A stretch of 64,000 nt of DNA from Nitrososphaeraceae archaeon. Lineage in GTDB: Archaea > Thermoproteota > Nitrososphaeria > Nitrososphaerales > Nitrososphaeraceae. Location: the NCBI GenBank assembly GCA_021325295.1, contig JAJPHM010000023.1:16806-80805 (forward strand), given 5' to 3'. Shown here in pieces: positions 9,270 through 17,299 of the stretch (position 1 is the first letter of the stretch; every line of letters starts with the position of its first letter). The position numbers and the translations under genes were made by a program. The notes under the pieces are model-generated. The model worked only from the letters and a program-made list of their open reading frames with translations, did no database searches and was not told the origin of the DNA.

Positions 9270-9851
9270 GCACGACCTGTAAGCTAAACTTGAGCATCAA
9301 GCAAGCAAACGCCAGTTTGTGCTTTTAGACACTTTTTCTTCCCTTTTTGTCACCTGTAATGTCAGTTTTAGACTGCGAAGGGCCCACTTTGAGCCAAAAT
9401 GGCGGATTTTGTGACAAATATTATCTATGACGCAAGAGCTGCATGCGTAGACGGTGGCACGACAGCAAGATTTGCAGCGTAATTTCCATGCAAACTAGAG
9501 CAATTTGAGCCGATCTGACACGTTTTTGCATCGTTTTTTGTATTCTGCCAATGCGTGATACAGGCCACAGAGCAGGTGAGCACCACTATTTTGCAGCAAT
9601 TGTCTCTGCCACAAAACTGCACTATCCTGTGCAATCTGGCGTGTTTTACATCTGTTAGCAGATGCTGCTCGGATGGGAACTAATTTTAGGATCGGTTCGT
9701 CGATCCTGGGACTGTTCTTCCTGTACCTGTTATCATACGGCAGACAGACGTATAGGTTTTACTGTCGGCTCTTTTCAGATCTGCCCCTTCCAGCCAGCCA
9801 ACCAACCGGGCAATTAACCTGAACTGTAATCTCAACAACTTTTTTTCATTT
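9270..9851. other. 582-base gene-free stretch with two hairpins
   Basis: Short open frames here have poor residue composition and I do not call a gene. Two perfect inverted repeats stand out: CATCTG/CAGATG with loop TTAG at 9649-9664, and AGGATCG/CGATCCT with a 6-base loop at 9688-9707. They lie between the converging rfcS and ITPase genes and could be part of a terminator or an unrecognised RNA. The remainder shows no tRNA, repeat array or promoter that I can support. Confidence 0.4.
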
Positions 9852-10427
9852 TCATTTCCTGTTGCAATACCATGCAGCAAACTTGTCCAGTGCATGCCTG
9901 CGGTGTGAAAACTCGCTTTTTCTGGCGCCAAGCTGTCCAAAAGTAAGGCTGGAATTTTCAGGGATAAAGACAGGGTCATAGCCCCATCCTTCACCTGCAG
10001 GTTCCATTGCAATCATGCCTTTCGACTGCCCGACAAACACTATGTTTTGCTTTCCATCAGAATATGCAATTGCAGACACAAACGATGCGGCCCTTGCCTT
10101 TCCTTCTGAGCCATCAAGGAGCCTGAGCAATCCCTTGTTTCCTATTGTCCTGAATACATATGACGAATACTGACCCGGAAAGCCTCCGAGGATGTCTACA
10201 AACAACCCATCGTCTTCTACAATTACCTGCCTGGATACTTTTTCAAAAGCACTCTTGGCCTTGTTTGCTGCGATCTCTTCAAGCGACTCTGACTGTATCT
10301 CGACAAGGCTTGCTTTGGCAAATGTTACGGTTATGCCATAGCTTGAGAGAATAGACTGGACTTCACGGAACTTGTCATGGTTGGTGCTAGCAAAGACAAT
10401 TTGCGGCAAATGCGGCCATCGTATCAT
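9852..10427 (-). CDS. rdgB: XTP/dITP diphosphatase (Ham1/RdgB family)
   Basis: A 191-residue pyrophosphatase that removes ITP, dITP and XTP from the nucleotide pool. Family marks are the N-terminal substrate loop FASTNHDKFREV, the metal/catalytic segment VEDDGLFVD with the following GGFPGQYSSYVF, GEGWGYDPVFIP, and the C-terminal purine-recognition motif SHRRHALDKF. The length is typical. It is the last of a run of minus-strand genes (GTPase, Kae1, then Bud32). A gap of about 110 bases separates it from bud32, so a shared transcript is possible but unproven. Confidence 0.95.
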   Translation of the reverse strand: MIRWPHLPQIVFASTNHDKFREVQSILSSYGITVTFAKASLVEIQSESLEEIAANKAKSAFEKVSRQVIVEDDGLFVDILGGFPGQYSSYVFRTIGNKGLLRLLDGSEGKARAASFVSAIAYSDGKQNIVFVGQSKGMIAMEPAGEGWGYDPVFIPENSSLTFGQLGARKSEFSHRRHALDKFAAWYCNRK

Positions 10428-10538
10428 GCGGCGTGGAATAAAAAGTGAAGGTCAAGAAGCTTGGCTGAATCTTGGCTCTGGCGGTAGGTAGTAGAATGTC
10501 TGGCAAGGAAACAAGAAAGAAAGCAAAACACCTCTGTG

Positions 10539-11195
10539 CTAGACCTGAAATCTGGCATACCTTCCCCTCCTCTCTATTTCTGCAACGTTTTCAAGAACCT
10601 TTTCTGCTTTGCGCTTTCCCATTTCAGCAGCATATCCTGATACAAAGCTGTCAAATGCTTTTTTGAAGATCTGGACATGGGCGCTGCTGAAAACCTCTTT
10701 GATCAGCCTGATGTCAACTGCCATGTCTTCTGTTCTTTCGGAATAATAAGCAAGGCCAAAATCAAGCAGCACCAGCCTGCGGCCGTATACTATAAAGTTT
10801 GAGGTAGTCAGGTCGCCATGAATTATCCCGGCTGCATGCAGCCTGCCGGCATAGGTTCCCATCATTTTGCAGACCTGCAGAGTAATTGCATCTTTGACGC
10901 TCCTGCCGGGCACAAATTCCATGATAATCTCTGCAGCGACAGGGTCGACAAAGTACACAAAGGGCGAGCGTACTCCTGCAAGTTTTGCCTGTGACATTAT
11001 CTGGGCCTCATGGATGGTCCTATATCTGCGGATCTGATCGTCAAGCAGCTTGTGCCGGTATGCCCTTGGTGTCCTGACCTTGGAGACCGCAGGCTTGCCA
11101 TACCAGTCACTAAGGTAAATGTCGGCTTCTGCGCCCCTTCTTAGAACCTGCCCCTGTCTGGTCTGCGTTGACTGCTGCAATAGTAATATACCCAA
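10539..11195 (-). CDS. bud32: KEOPS complex kinase/ATPase Bud32
   Basis: A 218-residue minimal protein-kinase-like fold. The glycine-rich start is replaced by RRGAEADIYLSDW (typical of Bud32), followed by the catalytic loop HGDLTTSNFIV and the metal-binding DFGLAYYSE. The C-terminal Arg-rich tail (ERRGRYARF) matches the family. Bud32 works with Kae1, Cgi121 and Pcc1 in making the t6A37 tRNA modification. In many euryarchaea Bud32 is fused to Kae1; here they are separate genes with a plus-strand gene between them. The start is uncertain: only TTG codons are available (11195 or about 11180). Confidence 0.92.
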   Translation of the reverse strand: MGILLLQQSTQTRQGQVLRRGAEADIYLSDWYGKPAVSKVRTPRAYRHKLLDDQIRRYRTIHEAQIMSQAKLAGVRSPFVYFVDPVAAEIIMEFVPGRSVKDAITLQVCKMMGTYAGRLHAAGIIHGDLTTSNFIVYGRRLVLLDFGLAYYSERTEDMAVDIRLIKEVFSSAHVQIFKKAFDSFVSGYAAEMGKRKAEKVLENVAEIERRGRYARFQV

Positions 11196-11212
11196 GCCCG
11201 AAGAATAAAAAC

Positions 11213-11539
11213 GTGAGCGCCTTCAGGCCGGAGCCGGGGGAGAAGAGACTTTTTGACGAAGATTGCTCTGAGGATACCCTAAAGAGCGGCATACTCGTGC
11301 TTACAAACCACCGGATAATATTCCAGGAAACTACAGGCAGGATGGCCACTTTCTCAAAAGAGGAAGGGGAGGTGGTGCTCCAGATCCCCTTGGACAGGAT
11401 ATCTGCAGTCAGGTCAGAGGGGTTTTTGGTAAAAAAGCTGGTAATCGAATCAGAAGGCAAGGCATACAAGTTTGGGGTATTTAGCATAGGCAAGTGGGAA
11501 AAAGAGATAAAGGCGCAGATGGCAGCGCGCAAGAGCTGA
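11213..11539 (+). CDS. Small PH/GRAM-like domain protein
   Basis: A 108-residue protein starting at a GTG (11213). A longer TTG form from 11168 would overlap the bud32 start and adds unconvincing residues. The sequence GILVLTNHRIIFQETTG followed by IPLDRISAV and the YKFGVFSIGKW region looks like the beta-sandwich of bacterial/archaeal PH or GRAM-like domains, which start with a turn of the type 'LTNxRlif'. No membrane segment or catalytic residues. It lies between bud32 and kae1 on the opposite strand, divergent from bud32 and convergent with kae1. Role unknown. Confidence 0.65.
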   Translation: MSAFRPEPGEKRLFDEDCSEDTLKSGILVLTNHRIIFQETTGRMATFSKEEGEVVLQIPLDRISAVRSEGFLVKKLVIESEGKAYKFGVFSIGKWEKEIKAQMAARKS

Positions 11540-11609
11540 AGGTCCAAGGGAAGACCAGAAGCAAGAAAGAAGAAAACGAATATTATTTTGTTTTATTTTC
11601 GCAGGCTGC

Positions 11610-12683
11610 CTACCGCCAGCCAACATCAACCACATCAAGTCGCCAAGATTGGTGCACTGACGACTTTTCAACATCTATCTGCTTTTTTGTAGCGGCATAA
11701 TCAAGAAGTGCAGTCCAAGCTATCTGCGCGCCGTTGTCTCCTGCAAACCCTATCGGACAGACGTACAGCTTGGCGTCCTGTCTGGTGCAGGCAATGTCAA
11801 GCATTGATGCCAGCCTTTTGTTTGCCGCCACGCCACCTACTATCATCATCTCCTTTTTGCTAGTAAAAGATAGTGCCCTCTCTACTGTCTCGGCCAGCAT
11901 GGCAAATGAAGTCTCTTGCAGCGAGTAGCAGACGTCGACCAATTTTTCTCCAGACGATGCCGCTCTTATGGCTGCAGTCAGCAAGCCGGAGAACGAGACA
12001 TCATTTCCCTTGACAACATATGGCAGCTGCGTGTACCTCCCGTCTGACTGGCCTGCCAGATTCTCTATCCGTCCTCCGCAGGGAGACGCAAAGCCCATGG
12101 CTCTGCCAAACTGGTCAAGCAGTTGCCCTATGGTGATATCAAGTGTCTCGCCAAAGACTCTCCACCTGTGCTGCGCAAACGCAAGTATCATGGTGTGTCC
12201 GCCAGAAACCAAGAGAACCAGCGGGTCTGAAGCACCTGTGAGCATAGTGCCAAGCTCAATGTGGCCCAGCGCGTGGTTCACCGGGACAAGCGGCTTTTCA
12301 TAAAAGCCCGAGACTGTCCTTGCAACAACAGCTCCCACTCTAAGGCACGGCCCTAGCCCGGGCCCGGCAGAATAGCCTATTATGTCAATGTCGTCCATTC
12401 TCCTGCCTGCTTCTTTTAGCGACTGTGCCAGAACGGACGAGCAGACCTCTGCGTGGTGCCTTGAAGCTTCGCGCGGATGGATGCCGCTGCCCTCTGGAGG
12501 CTTGTATATTCCCCTGATATCAGAGAGGACCTTGCCCTTTCTCTCGCTGTCCTGATACATCTCTACGACAGAGCAGCCAAAAGTGTGCGCAGTGCTTTCT
12601 ATGCCAAGGCAGAGCAGCGCTGCTCCTTTGTTATCTTTATCTCTTGTTCCATTTTGTTTTTGTTTGCCGTTCACCCGGATCAT
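11610..12683 (-). CDS. kae1: tRNA N6-threonylcarbamoyladenosine transferase Kae1
   Basis: A 357-residue ASKHA-fold protein of the Kae1/TsaD/Qri7 family. Visible are the phosphate motif GIESTAHTFG, metal ligands in ASRHHAEVCSS and NHALGHIELG, LLVSGGHTMI, and the adenosine/metal motif GFAGDNGAQIAW. It transfers the threonylcarbamoyl group to A37 of ANN-decoding tRNAs within KEOPS. An N-terminal extension of ~20 polar residues (KQKQNGTRDKDNKG) precedes the domain, so the real start may be internal. Its start overlaps the stop of the upstream GTPase gene by 4 bases (ATGA), indicating translational coupling. Confidence 0.95.
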   Translation of the reverse strand: MIRVNGKQKQNGTRDKDNKGAALLCLGIESTAHTFGCSVVEMYQDSERKGKVLSDIRGIYKPPEGSGIHPREASRHHAEVCSSVLAQSLKEAGRRMDDIDIIGYSAGPGLGPCLRVGAVVARTVSGFYEKPLVPVNHALGHIELGTMLTGASDPLVLLVSGGHTMILAFAQHRWRVFGETLDITIGQLLDQFGRAMGFASPCGGRIENLAGQSDGRYTQLPYVVKGNDVSFSGLLTAAIRAASSGEKLVDVCYSLQETSFAMLAETVERALSFTSKKEMMIVGGVAANKRLASMLDIACTRQDAKLYVCPIGFAGDNGAQIAWTALLDYAATKKQIDVEKSSVHQSWRLDVVDVGWR

Positions 12684-13882
12684 CCTCTGCTTGTAGCAGA
12701 AACTACCTTGATAACATCGTTATTTTTCAGAACATGATCGGCGCCAACCCTCTGCTTGGTGCGCACGTCCACAGCATACAGAAACCCCTTTGCCAGATCT
12801 GCATGGATAGTGGATGCCAAGTCTTTGGCAGTTGAGCCGGTGGGAAGGAGGCGCGCATCAGGCAGAACGTTGCCCTTTTTGTCTGTCAGCTTCAGCTCAT
12901 CCTCAACAGGGTAGACCACTATCTGCCTGAGAAGGTTAAAGCAGGCAAGGTTGATTGCTTCCTGAACCCCTGTCGAGCCGTATCTGGCGATAAGCGACCT
13001 TACTATATCGAGGGCCTTTTTTTGCAGGTCTGTAAGCTGCACGCCGGGCCTGACTTCAAACGACCCGTCTCCAGGCAGGTAGTGCAGCACGCCTTTCTTT
13101 GCAGCCTTTCTGAGCAGCGCTTCCGCCTCTGAAGCACATGGCACTACCTGCCTTCCCGTTTCTCTTATCTTGCGGATGTTGGCCTCTGCAGATGGAAGGT
13201 CTGCCTTGTTTGCTGCAATCAGAAAAGGCTTTGTCCTTGCTCTGATTGCCTTGCAAAATTTCAATATATCATCTTCTGTCCATGTAGTGGGCTTTTTTGA
13301 TTCAAGCCCTGCTGCATGTATGGCTCCCGCGATATGCTGCTCGCCAATGGCAAGGCCCGAGAGCCTCTTTGCAAGCATCTGCTCTATTTTATTTCCCTGG
13401 CTTTCTGCTTCCCTTGAGCTTTTTGACCAGTCCCTTCCCATAATGGAGGCAAGCCACATGTCAAACTCTTCTTCTACAAAGCTGATGTCAAAGAGCGGGT
13501 CTCCTGTACCCTCAGGTATGGGCTTGCCTCCGCTGTCAGTAGATCCTGATGCATCGACCACGTGTATAAGGCAGTCAGCCTGCCTTGCGTCGTCCAGAAA
13601 CTTGTTGCCGAGGCCCTTGCCTGTGTGGGCTCCGGGCACAAGGCCAGCAACATCGATAAGCTTTACCGGAATGAACCTGTTGCCGTCAACGCACATAGAG
13701 TGGACGGGGTTGTCCTGAACGCCAAACTCCCTGCATACGCACTTTGTGCGCGCATAGGCAACTCCGATATTGGGATCGATTGTGGTAAATGGATAGTTTG
13801 CGGCCTGCACAGCCAGCTCTGTCGCAGCGTTGAAAAAAGTGGACTTGCCGACATTGGCTTTGCCGATGAGGCCTATCATCAT
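12680..13882 (-). CDS. OBG/YchF-related GTPase with C-terminal TGS domain
   Basis: A 400-residue translation-associated GTPase. P-loop GKANVGKST lies at residues 7-15, the switch region YPFTTIDPNIG follows, then G3 DVAGLVPGAHTGKGLGNKFLDD and G4 AANKADLP. A C-terminal TGS domain ends the protein (DLAKGFLYAVDVRTKQRVGADHVLKNNDVIKVV). This architecture matches archaeal relatives of YchF/Ola1 and DRG. A longer helical insert sits between G3 and G4. It overlaps kae1 by 4 bases and is first in the run. Exact subfamily not certain. Confidence 0.88.
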   Translation of the reverse strand: MMIGLIGKANVGKSTFFNAATELAVQAANYPFTTIDPNIGVAYARTKCVCREFGVQDNPVHSMCVDGNRFIPVKLIDVAGLVPGAHTGKGLGNKFLDDARQADCLIHVVDASGSTDSGGKPIPEGTGDPLFDISFVEEEFDMWLASIMGRDWSKSSREAESQGNKIEQMLAKRLSGLAIGEQHIAGAIHAAGLESKKPTTWTEDDILKFCKAIRARTKPFLIAANKADLPSAEANIRKIRETGRQVVPCASEAEALLRKAAKKGVLHYLPGDGSFEVRPGVQLTDLQKKALDIVRSLIARYGSTGVQEAINLACFNLLRQIVVYPVEDELKLTDKKGNVLPDARLLPTGSTAKDLASTIHADLAKGFLYAVDVRTKQRVGADHVLKNNDVIKVVSATSRG

Positions 13883-14569
13883 AAATTAGACTTACCGACG
13901 TGAAAATGCGACCGATCCGGAATTAATGTCTTTCAACAACAGCTTTCAAGCCCAAGGGGGTTTGAACGCTAAATATTCAGGATTCGAGTACCTTTGAAAA
14001 TTGGGTGATTTATATAGTTTAAAGTCGAGAAGACCTCTAGTTTTAACCAGAGGATAAATCGCCACCAACGCAACTACAGGTTCAGGCTGTACCCTTCACT
14101 TTCACATTGCAGGAGCAGCAACTTGTAGAAACATTGGATGGCTGTAGGTGGATATGCATATTGCGGAGCGCCTTCTTTGTAATTAGTAGATTTGATCGTC
14201 TGTTTTCTTTTTTGAAATGTAGCAATGAAAGGTAAGGTAAATGTCATCCCAGTCCAGAAGATCGATAAACTGTTGTTTGGTTCTGGGTTGATGGGAACTT
14301 TAATCAAATTGGTACATCGCTTCGTCCCGTCTACTATCCAACACCTTCAGCCCAAGCACAATGTCAATCTTCAACACATCAATCTGCTCGCTGCCGGAAA
14401 TTGTATAGTTCTTTCTTAAAGTCTTCATTTGGTTTTTTCAATCGTAAAATTTGCAAGTTATGTGAGAAAGGATCAAATGCTTTAATTTTAACCAAGGTTT
14501 CCTGTAGGAAAGCCCCTCTATTTCAGTGGTTTAAAGTTCCAATGTCGCTGTGTTCATGTACATGCCGGG
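13883..14569. other. 687-base region without a supported gene
   Basis: This is the boundary between core and accessory DNA. A TATA-like element TTTATATAG sits at 14009-14017, readable on either strand, and a small hairpin (CCTCT ... AGAGG) follows at about 14034-14053. It could drive the GTPase operon on the minus strand, with a long leader, or a short plus-strand RNA. A 42-codon minus-strand frame at 14300-14428 has plausible residues but no other support. No tRNA or repeat array found. Confidence 0.4.
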
Positions 14570-14794
14570 TCAATTAGGAATTTCAATAATTATTTTCTTG
14601 TATTTCTTCGCAGCGTCTTCGAGAGTCTCTAGCACAAGCTGAATTGCTTCGGTCATGTTTCTCTTTAATTCTTCTATCGTATCTCCTTCGCTAATGGCTC
14701 CTGGCAACTCTATGCACTGTCCAGTATATCCACCCTCAGGAGATTCTTGGATTCTAACAGTAAACTTCCGTCCACCAAGATTCTTGGCTGACAC
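14570..14794 (-). CDS. hicB: HicB-family antitoxin
   Basis: A 74-residue partial RNase H-fold antitoxin: FTVRIQESPEGGYTGQCIELPGAISEGDTIEELKRNM in segments, then a helix with AIQLVLETLEDA. The GG(Y/F) turn and the C-ELPG-GDT pattern are the HicB signature. There is no C-terminal DNA-binding domain. The start is a GTG; no ATG/GTG/TTG lies between it and the upstream in-frame stop. It sits 61 bases downstream of hicA on the same strand, the usual toxin-first order. Both genes appear intact, unlike most other toxin-antitoxin loci in this region. Confidence 0.88.
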   Translation of the reverse strand: MSAKNLGGRKFTVRIQESPEGGYTGQCIELPGAISEGDTIEELKRNMTEAIQLVLETLEDAAKKYKKIIIEIPN

Positions 14795-14855
14795 TCTGGC
14801 ACTATTATCTTGATCTGATTATAAAAGTGTTCAAGCAGCGCTTGTTTAGTGGCTC

Positions 14856-15071
14856 TCAAAGCTCGGAAAGGAATTCATCTTTGGTTATCCCCGCTTGGTC
14901 AAGGATGGATTTCAATGTTGTCTCTTTTATGGGACTGTGCCTTGGGATGGTGGCGTACCTTCCGTCTGAATGAATCATAATAATATGGCTACCTCGCTGC
15001 CTCTCAGGTTTGAAACCTTTTCTACCGAGAACTTTCATGACATCGCGGTAATCATGGTTTCTAAGGCTCAC
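14856..15071 (-). CDS. hicA: HicA-family mRNA interferase toxin
   Basis: A 71-residue dsRBD-like toxin. It has RDVMKVLGRKGFKPERQRGSHIIM with the catalytic His in GSH, a short beta hairpin (DGRYATIPRHS), then the LKSILDQAGITKDEF helix. HicA cleaves mRNA and is held inactive by HicB (next gene). Length and motifs are standard, so the toxin is predicted active. Confidence 0.9.
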   Translation of the reverse strand: MSLRNHDYRDVMKVLGRKGFKPERQRGSHIIMIHSDGRYATIPRHSPIKETTLKSILDQAGITKDEFLSEL

Positions 15072-15207
15072 TTGGCATATGTCTGAATCTCTTGGTAATT
15101 AGGGTTATTGCCAATGCCGTCAACAACCTAGCCCCTTCAGCTATCGAGTGGCTTGGAATTTGGTTTCTTATTACTAGAAATAGCCGCACCATCACCATTT
15201 CAATGAC

Positions 15208-15582
15208 ATGCCAGTAAATCCGCGGAACAACGAAAGCGTAGTAAATGTGGAGCTTTACAAGTCGATTTATGCAGAGATATCGAAGCTGGCTTAAAAGGAA
15301 AAGCTGACGATAAAGGACTATGTTAACCAGGTACTGGAATCACACATTTCAACCGTCGACCTTCTTTCCAAGCGGTTTTCAGAGATCTCTCAGGTGGGCT
15401 CAACAGACGATGCCGTACTTGTACAGGACAAAGCCAAGAATAACGTCATTGCATCGATAACCCTTCAGAAGGACGGCAACATGTTCTGCTCTGTCTGCAA
15501 AAGGACTTTCTGCGAGCACATCTTTAGGTCGCTGCTATCGCCGGATTGGGTAAAGATTTTACAGAACCTTAACAAGCGATAA
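15208..15582 (+). pseudogene. Antitoxin-like gene with an internal stop codon
   Basis: From the ATG at 15208 the frame reads MPVNPRNNESVVNVELYKS, then IYAEISKLA, a TAA at 15292-15294, and continues in the same frame with KEKLTIKDYVNQVLESHI to the final stop at 15580-15582. The segment across the stop looks like one ribbon-helix-helix-type helix pair, so I read the TAA as a nonsense change of a Gln, Glu or Lys codon. The later part holds a Cys/His cluster (CSVCKRTFCEHIF) that could bind zinc. It precedes a broken Fic/Doc gene by 33 bases and was probably its antitoxin. A shorter product starting inside the frame cannot be excluded. Confidence 0.6.
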
Positions 15583-15615
15583 CTAACTGCTAAGCAAGCC
15601 CAAGAGGGTCCGGAA

Positions 15616-16016
15616 GTGCAAGACAACAATACTCCGTTCAAAAGAGACGTTCGCAGGTTAGCCGAGAATGCTGCAGACGTGGCAATAGCCCGTAACAAGA
15701 AAGACTGTGCTATCAATGGCAAGGTCTTTGGCGTAAATAGACAGGTCCTAGTGCAGATTTTCATCGATTCTTATCAATTGACAGACATATCTGACCCTGT
15801 GCAAAGAACAGCTTACATTGCTTCAAGAATTGCGGTGGATTTTATCACAAGAAGGCCATTTGCCCACTTTAATCGTAGTACTGCTTTTGATACCTGGCTG
15901 ACTATGTGGAGAGCCAAGGTTTTGTGCTTGCCGAAGAAGATAAGAGAAATCTGTATTCTATGCTGAAAGTAGTCCATCAAGGGCGTTGGTTGAAGCCAAT
16001 CTTAGGTTGCATCTGA
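15616..16016 (+). pseudogene. Fic/Doc-like toxin, frameshifted and without catalytic His
   Basis: The frame from the GTG at 15616 gives a helical protein ending in a degenerate Fic motif, ITRRPFAHFNRSTAFDTW (family: HPFxxGNxRTA). The motif His is Arg and the acidic/Gly positions are changed. After TWLTM the frame runs into a poor tail and stops at 15966. In the next frame, from about 15909, ESQGFVLAEEDKRNLYSML continues in the way Doc C-termini do, to a stop at 16014-16016. This indicates a one-base frameshift near 15907. With the nonsense-bearing upstream gene it forms a dead toxin-antitoxin pair. Confidence 0.6.
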
Positions 16017-16029
16017 GACCAGAATAAAA

Positions 16030-16047
16030 TAACTAACTAGTTAGTTA
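16030..16047. repeat. 18-base perfect palindrome
   Basis: TAACTAACT followed directly by its reverse complement AGTTAGTTA. It overlaps the stop codon of the small minus-strand gene at 16045-16185 and lies just past the end of the broken Fic/Doc gene. It may be a two-way transcription stop or a protein site; there is no loop, so a dimeric protein site is at least as likely. Confidence 0.6.
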
Positions 16048-16185
16048 CTCGTCATCCTTGTCATATTCTTGGCCGATAATTCTTCTGTTCTCTTTGTGCG
16101 CTCTTTCTAGGCTTTCTACTGTTGGTATCCAGGGCTTGTCTGGATAGAGCTTTTTCTTTGTTGGCTGCGCAGGTGTGGCAGTCAT
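16045..16185 (-). CDS. Small 46-residue protein, hypothetical
   Basis: ATG at 16185 to TAA at 16045. The product begins MTATPAQPTKKKLYPDKPW, continues IPTVESLERAHKENRRII and ends GQEYDKDDE. It is compact and rich in charged residues, with a codon pattern like the neighbouring real genes. No membrane segment or metal motif, and no recognised family. It stands alone between a broken toxin locus and queC. Confidence 0.4.
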   Translation of the reverse strand: MTATPAQPTKKKLYPDKPWIPTVESLERAHKENRRIIGQEYDKDDE

Positions 16186-16549
16186 GCTTGGGTATTGGAT
16201 GGCCTGCCTATTTAAGCTTCGTCAGGCCGGCTAGCTCAAGTCAACTCTCCATTCCCAGTTGGTTGGGACTAACAGTTAAGTGGAAATTTAATTTCTGGTT
16301 TTTGACAGAAACGGTTTGTTGGCAGCCAATTTCCGCAACTCCTTCGCATGTATAAGCTATAAGGATTGTGCAATCCGTATCAAAATTAACGTGGGCCCGA
16401 TGCAGTCCAAACTCTAAACACCAAAAGCAGATCCGCAATATTTGTATCATGAATCTACTCCAAGCCATCCTGCCAAATGGCGTCGGCATAGTTAAAGTAA
16501 GCAAGATTGTTTAATAATGGCCCGGATGCAAGCCGGTTAAAGCTGATAT
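16186..16549. other. Intergenic region upstream of queC
   Basis: These 364 bases hold no gene that I can support. A TATA-like TTTAATAAT lies at 16510-16518, about 35 bases before the queC ATG, and would give a short leader. The rest is unremarkable. Confidence 0.45.
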
Positions 16550-17299
16550 ATGAGGAACCAAACCAGACAGAGCGCAGTCTGCATAGTCAGCGGCGGCTTG
16601 GACTCTGTATGCACTGCTGCATACCTTGCAAGGGAAAGAAATGCTGACCTGTACGTGCTGACGTTTGCGTACGGCCAGCGCGCAGAGAGGGAGATAGGCA
16701 GGGCGGCGTACTTTGCCAATGTTTTGAAGGCCAAGGATCACAAGACACTGGATATTGGCTTTATGAAGTCACTTTATGGCACAAGCAATGCTCTGACAGA
16801 CACAAATCAAGAGCTTAGTCAGAACTTTGCCAAAAGCTTGGTTGTACCCGTGAGAAATGCAGTGTTTCTGGTAATTGCCAGCGCATGGGCTTTTAGCATC
16901 AACGCCAAGTTGGTGGCTTATGGCGCGCATTCTGGAGACGTTGTGCATTACCCTGACTGCCGGCCCGAGTTTGCCGAATCGATTGCAAAAACACTCAATC
17001 TGGCAGAATCTGACGGGATTGCATCGGGCTGGAGGCAACCAATACAGGTCTGGTCACCAGCGGCTGCCGGGATGTCCAAGGCAGATCTTCTCAAGGTTGG
17101 GTACAGTATACTTGGAGACAGGCTGTTTGAAGCATGGAGCTGCTATACTAATGGGGTAAAGGCAAAGGTAAGGGCAAAGAGCTCAAAGGCTGCAACGTAC
17201 CTTCACTGCGGCGTCTGCGAATCGTGTATAAATAGGAAGGTAGCATTTACAAGCGCAGGAATAGAGGACAAAACAGATTATGCGATTGGCCGCCACTGA
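16550..17299 (+). CDS. queC: 7-cyano-7-deazaguanine synthase QueC
   Basis: A 249-residue ATP-pyrophosphatase that converts 7-carboxy-7-deazaguanine to preQ0 using ammonia and ATP. It has the PP-loop SGGLDSVCTAAYLA near the N-terminus and the C-terminal zinc cluster (C at about 219, then GVCESCINR). In archaea preQ0 is the base that TGT inserts at tRNA position 15 to form archaeosine. It overlaps queE by 20 bases and leads an operon queC-queE-folE. Confidence 0.95.
   Translation: MRNQTRQSAVCIVSGGLDSVCTAAYLARERNADLYVLTFAYGQRAEREIGRAAYFANVLKAKDHKTLDIGFMKSLYGTSNALTDTNQELSQNFAKSLVVPVRNAVFLVIASAWAFSINAKLVAYGAHSGDVVHYPDCRPEFAESIAKTLNLAESDGIASGWRQPIQVWSPAAAGMSKADLLKVGYSILGDRLFEAWSCYTNGVKAKVRAKSSKAATYLHCGVCESCINRKVAFTSAGIEDKTDYAIGRH

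Noticed and set aside
9425..9634. 69-residue minus-strand open frame in the gap after rfcS
   Set aside because: Cys- and His-rich random-looking composition and a weak start; no family features.
14074..14307. 77-residue minus-strand frame in the core/accessory boundary
   Set aside because: Composition not protein-like and no start signals.
14300..14428. 42-residue minus-strand frame (MKTLRKNYTISGSEQ...)
   Set aside because: Residues are plausible but there is no motif, partner or promoter, so it is not listed as a gene.
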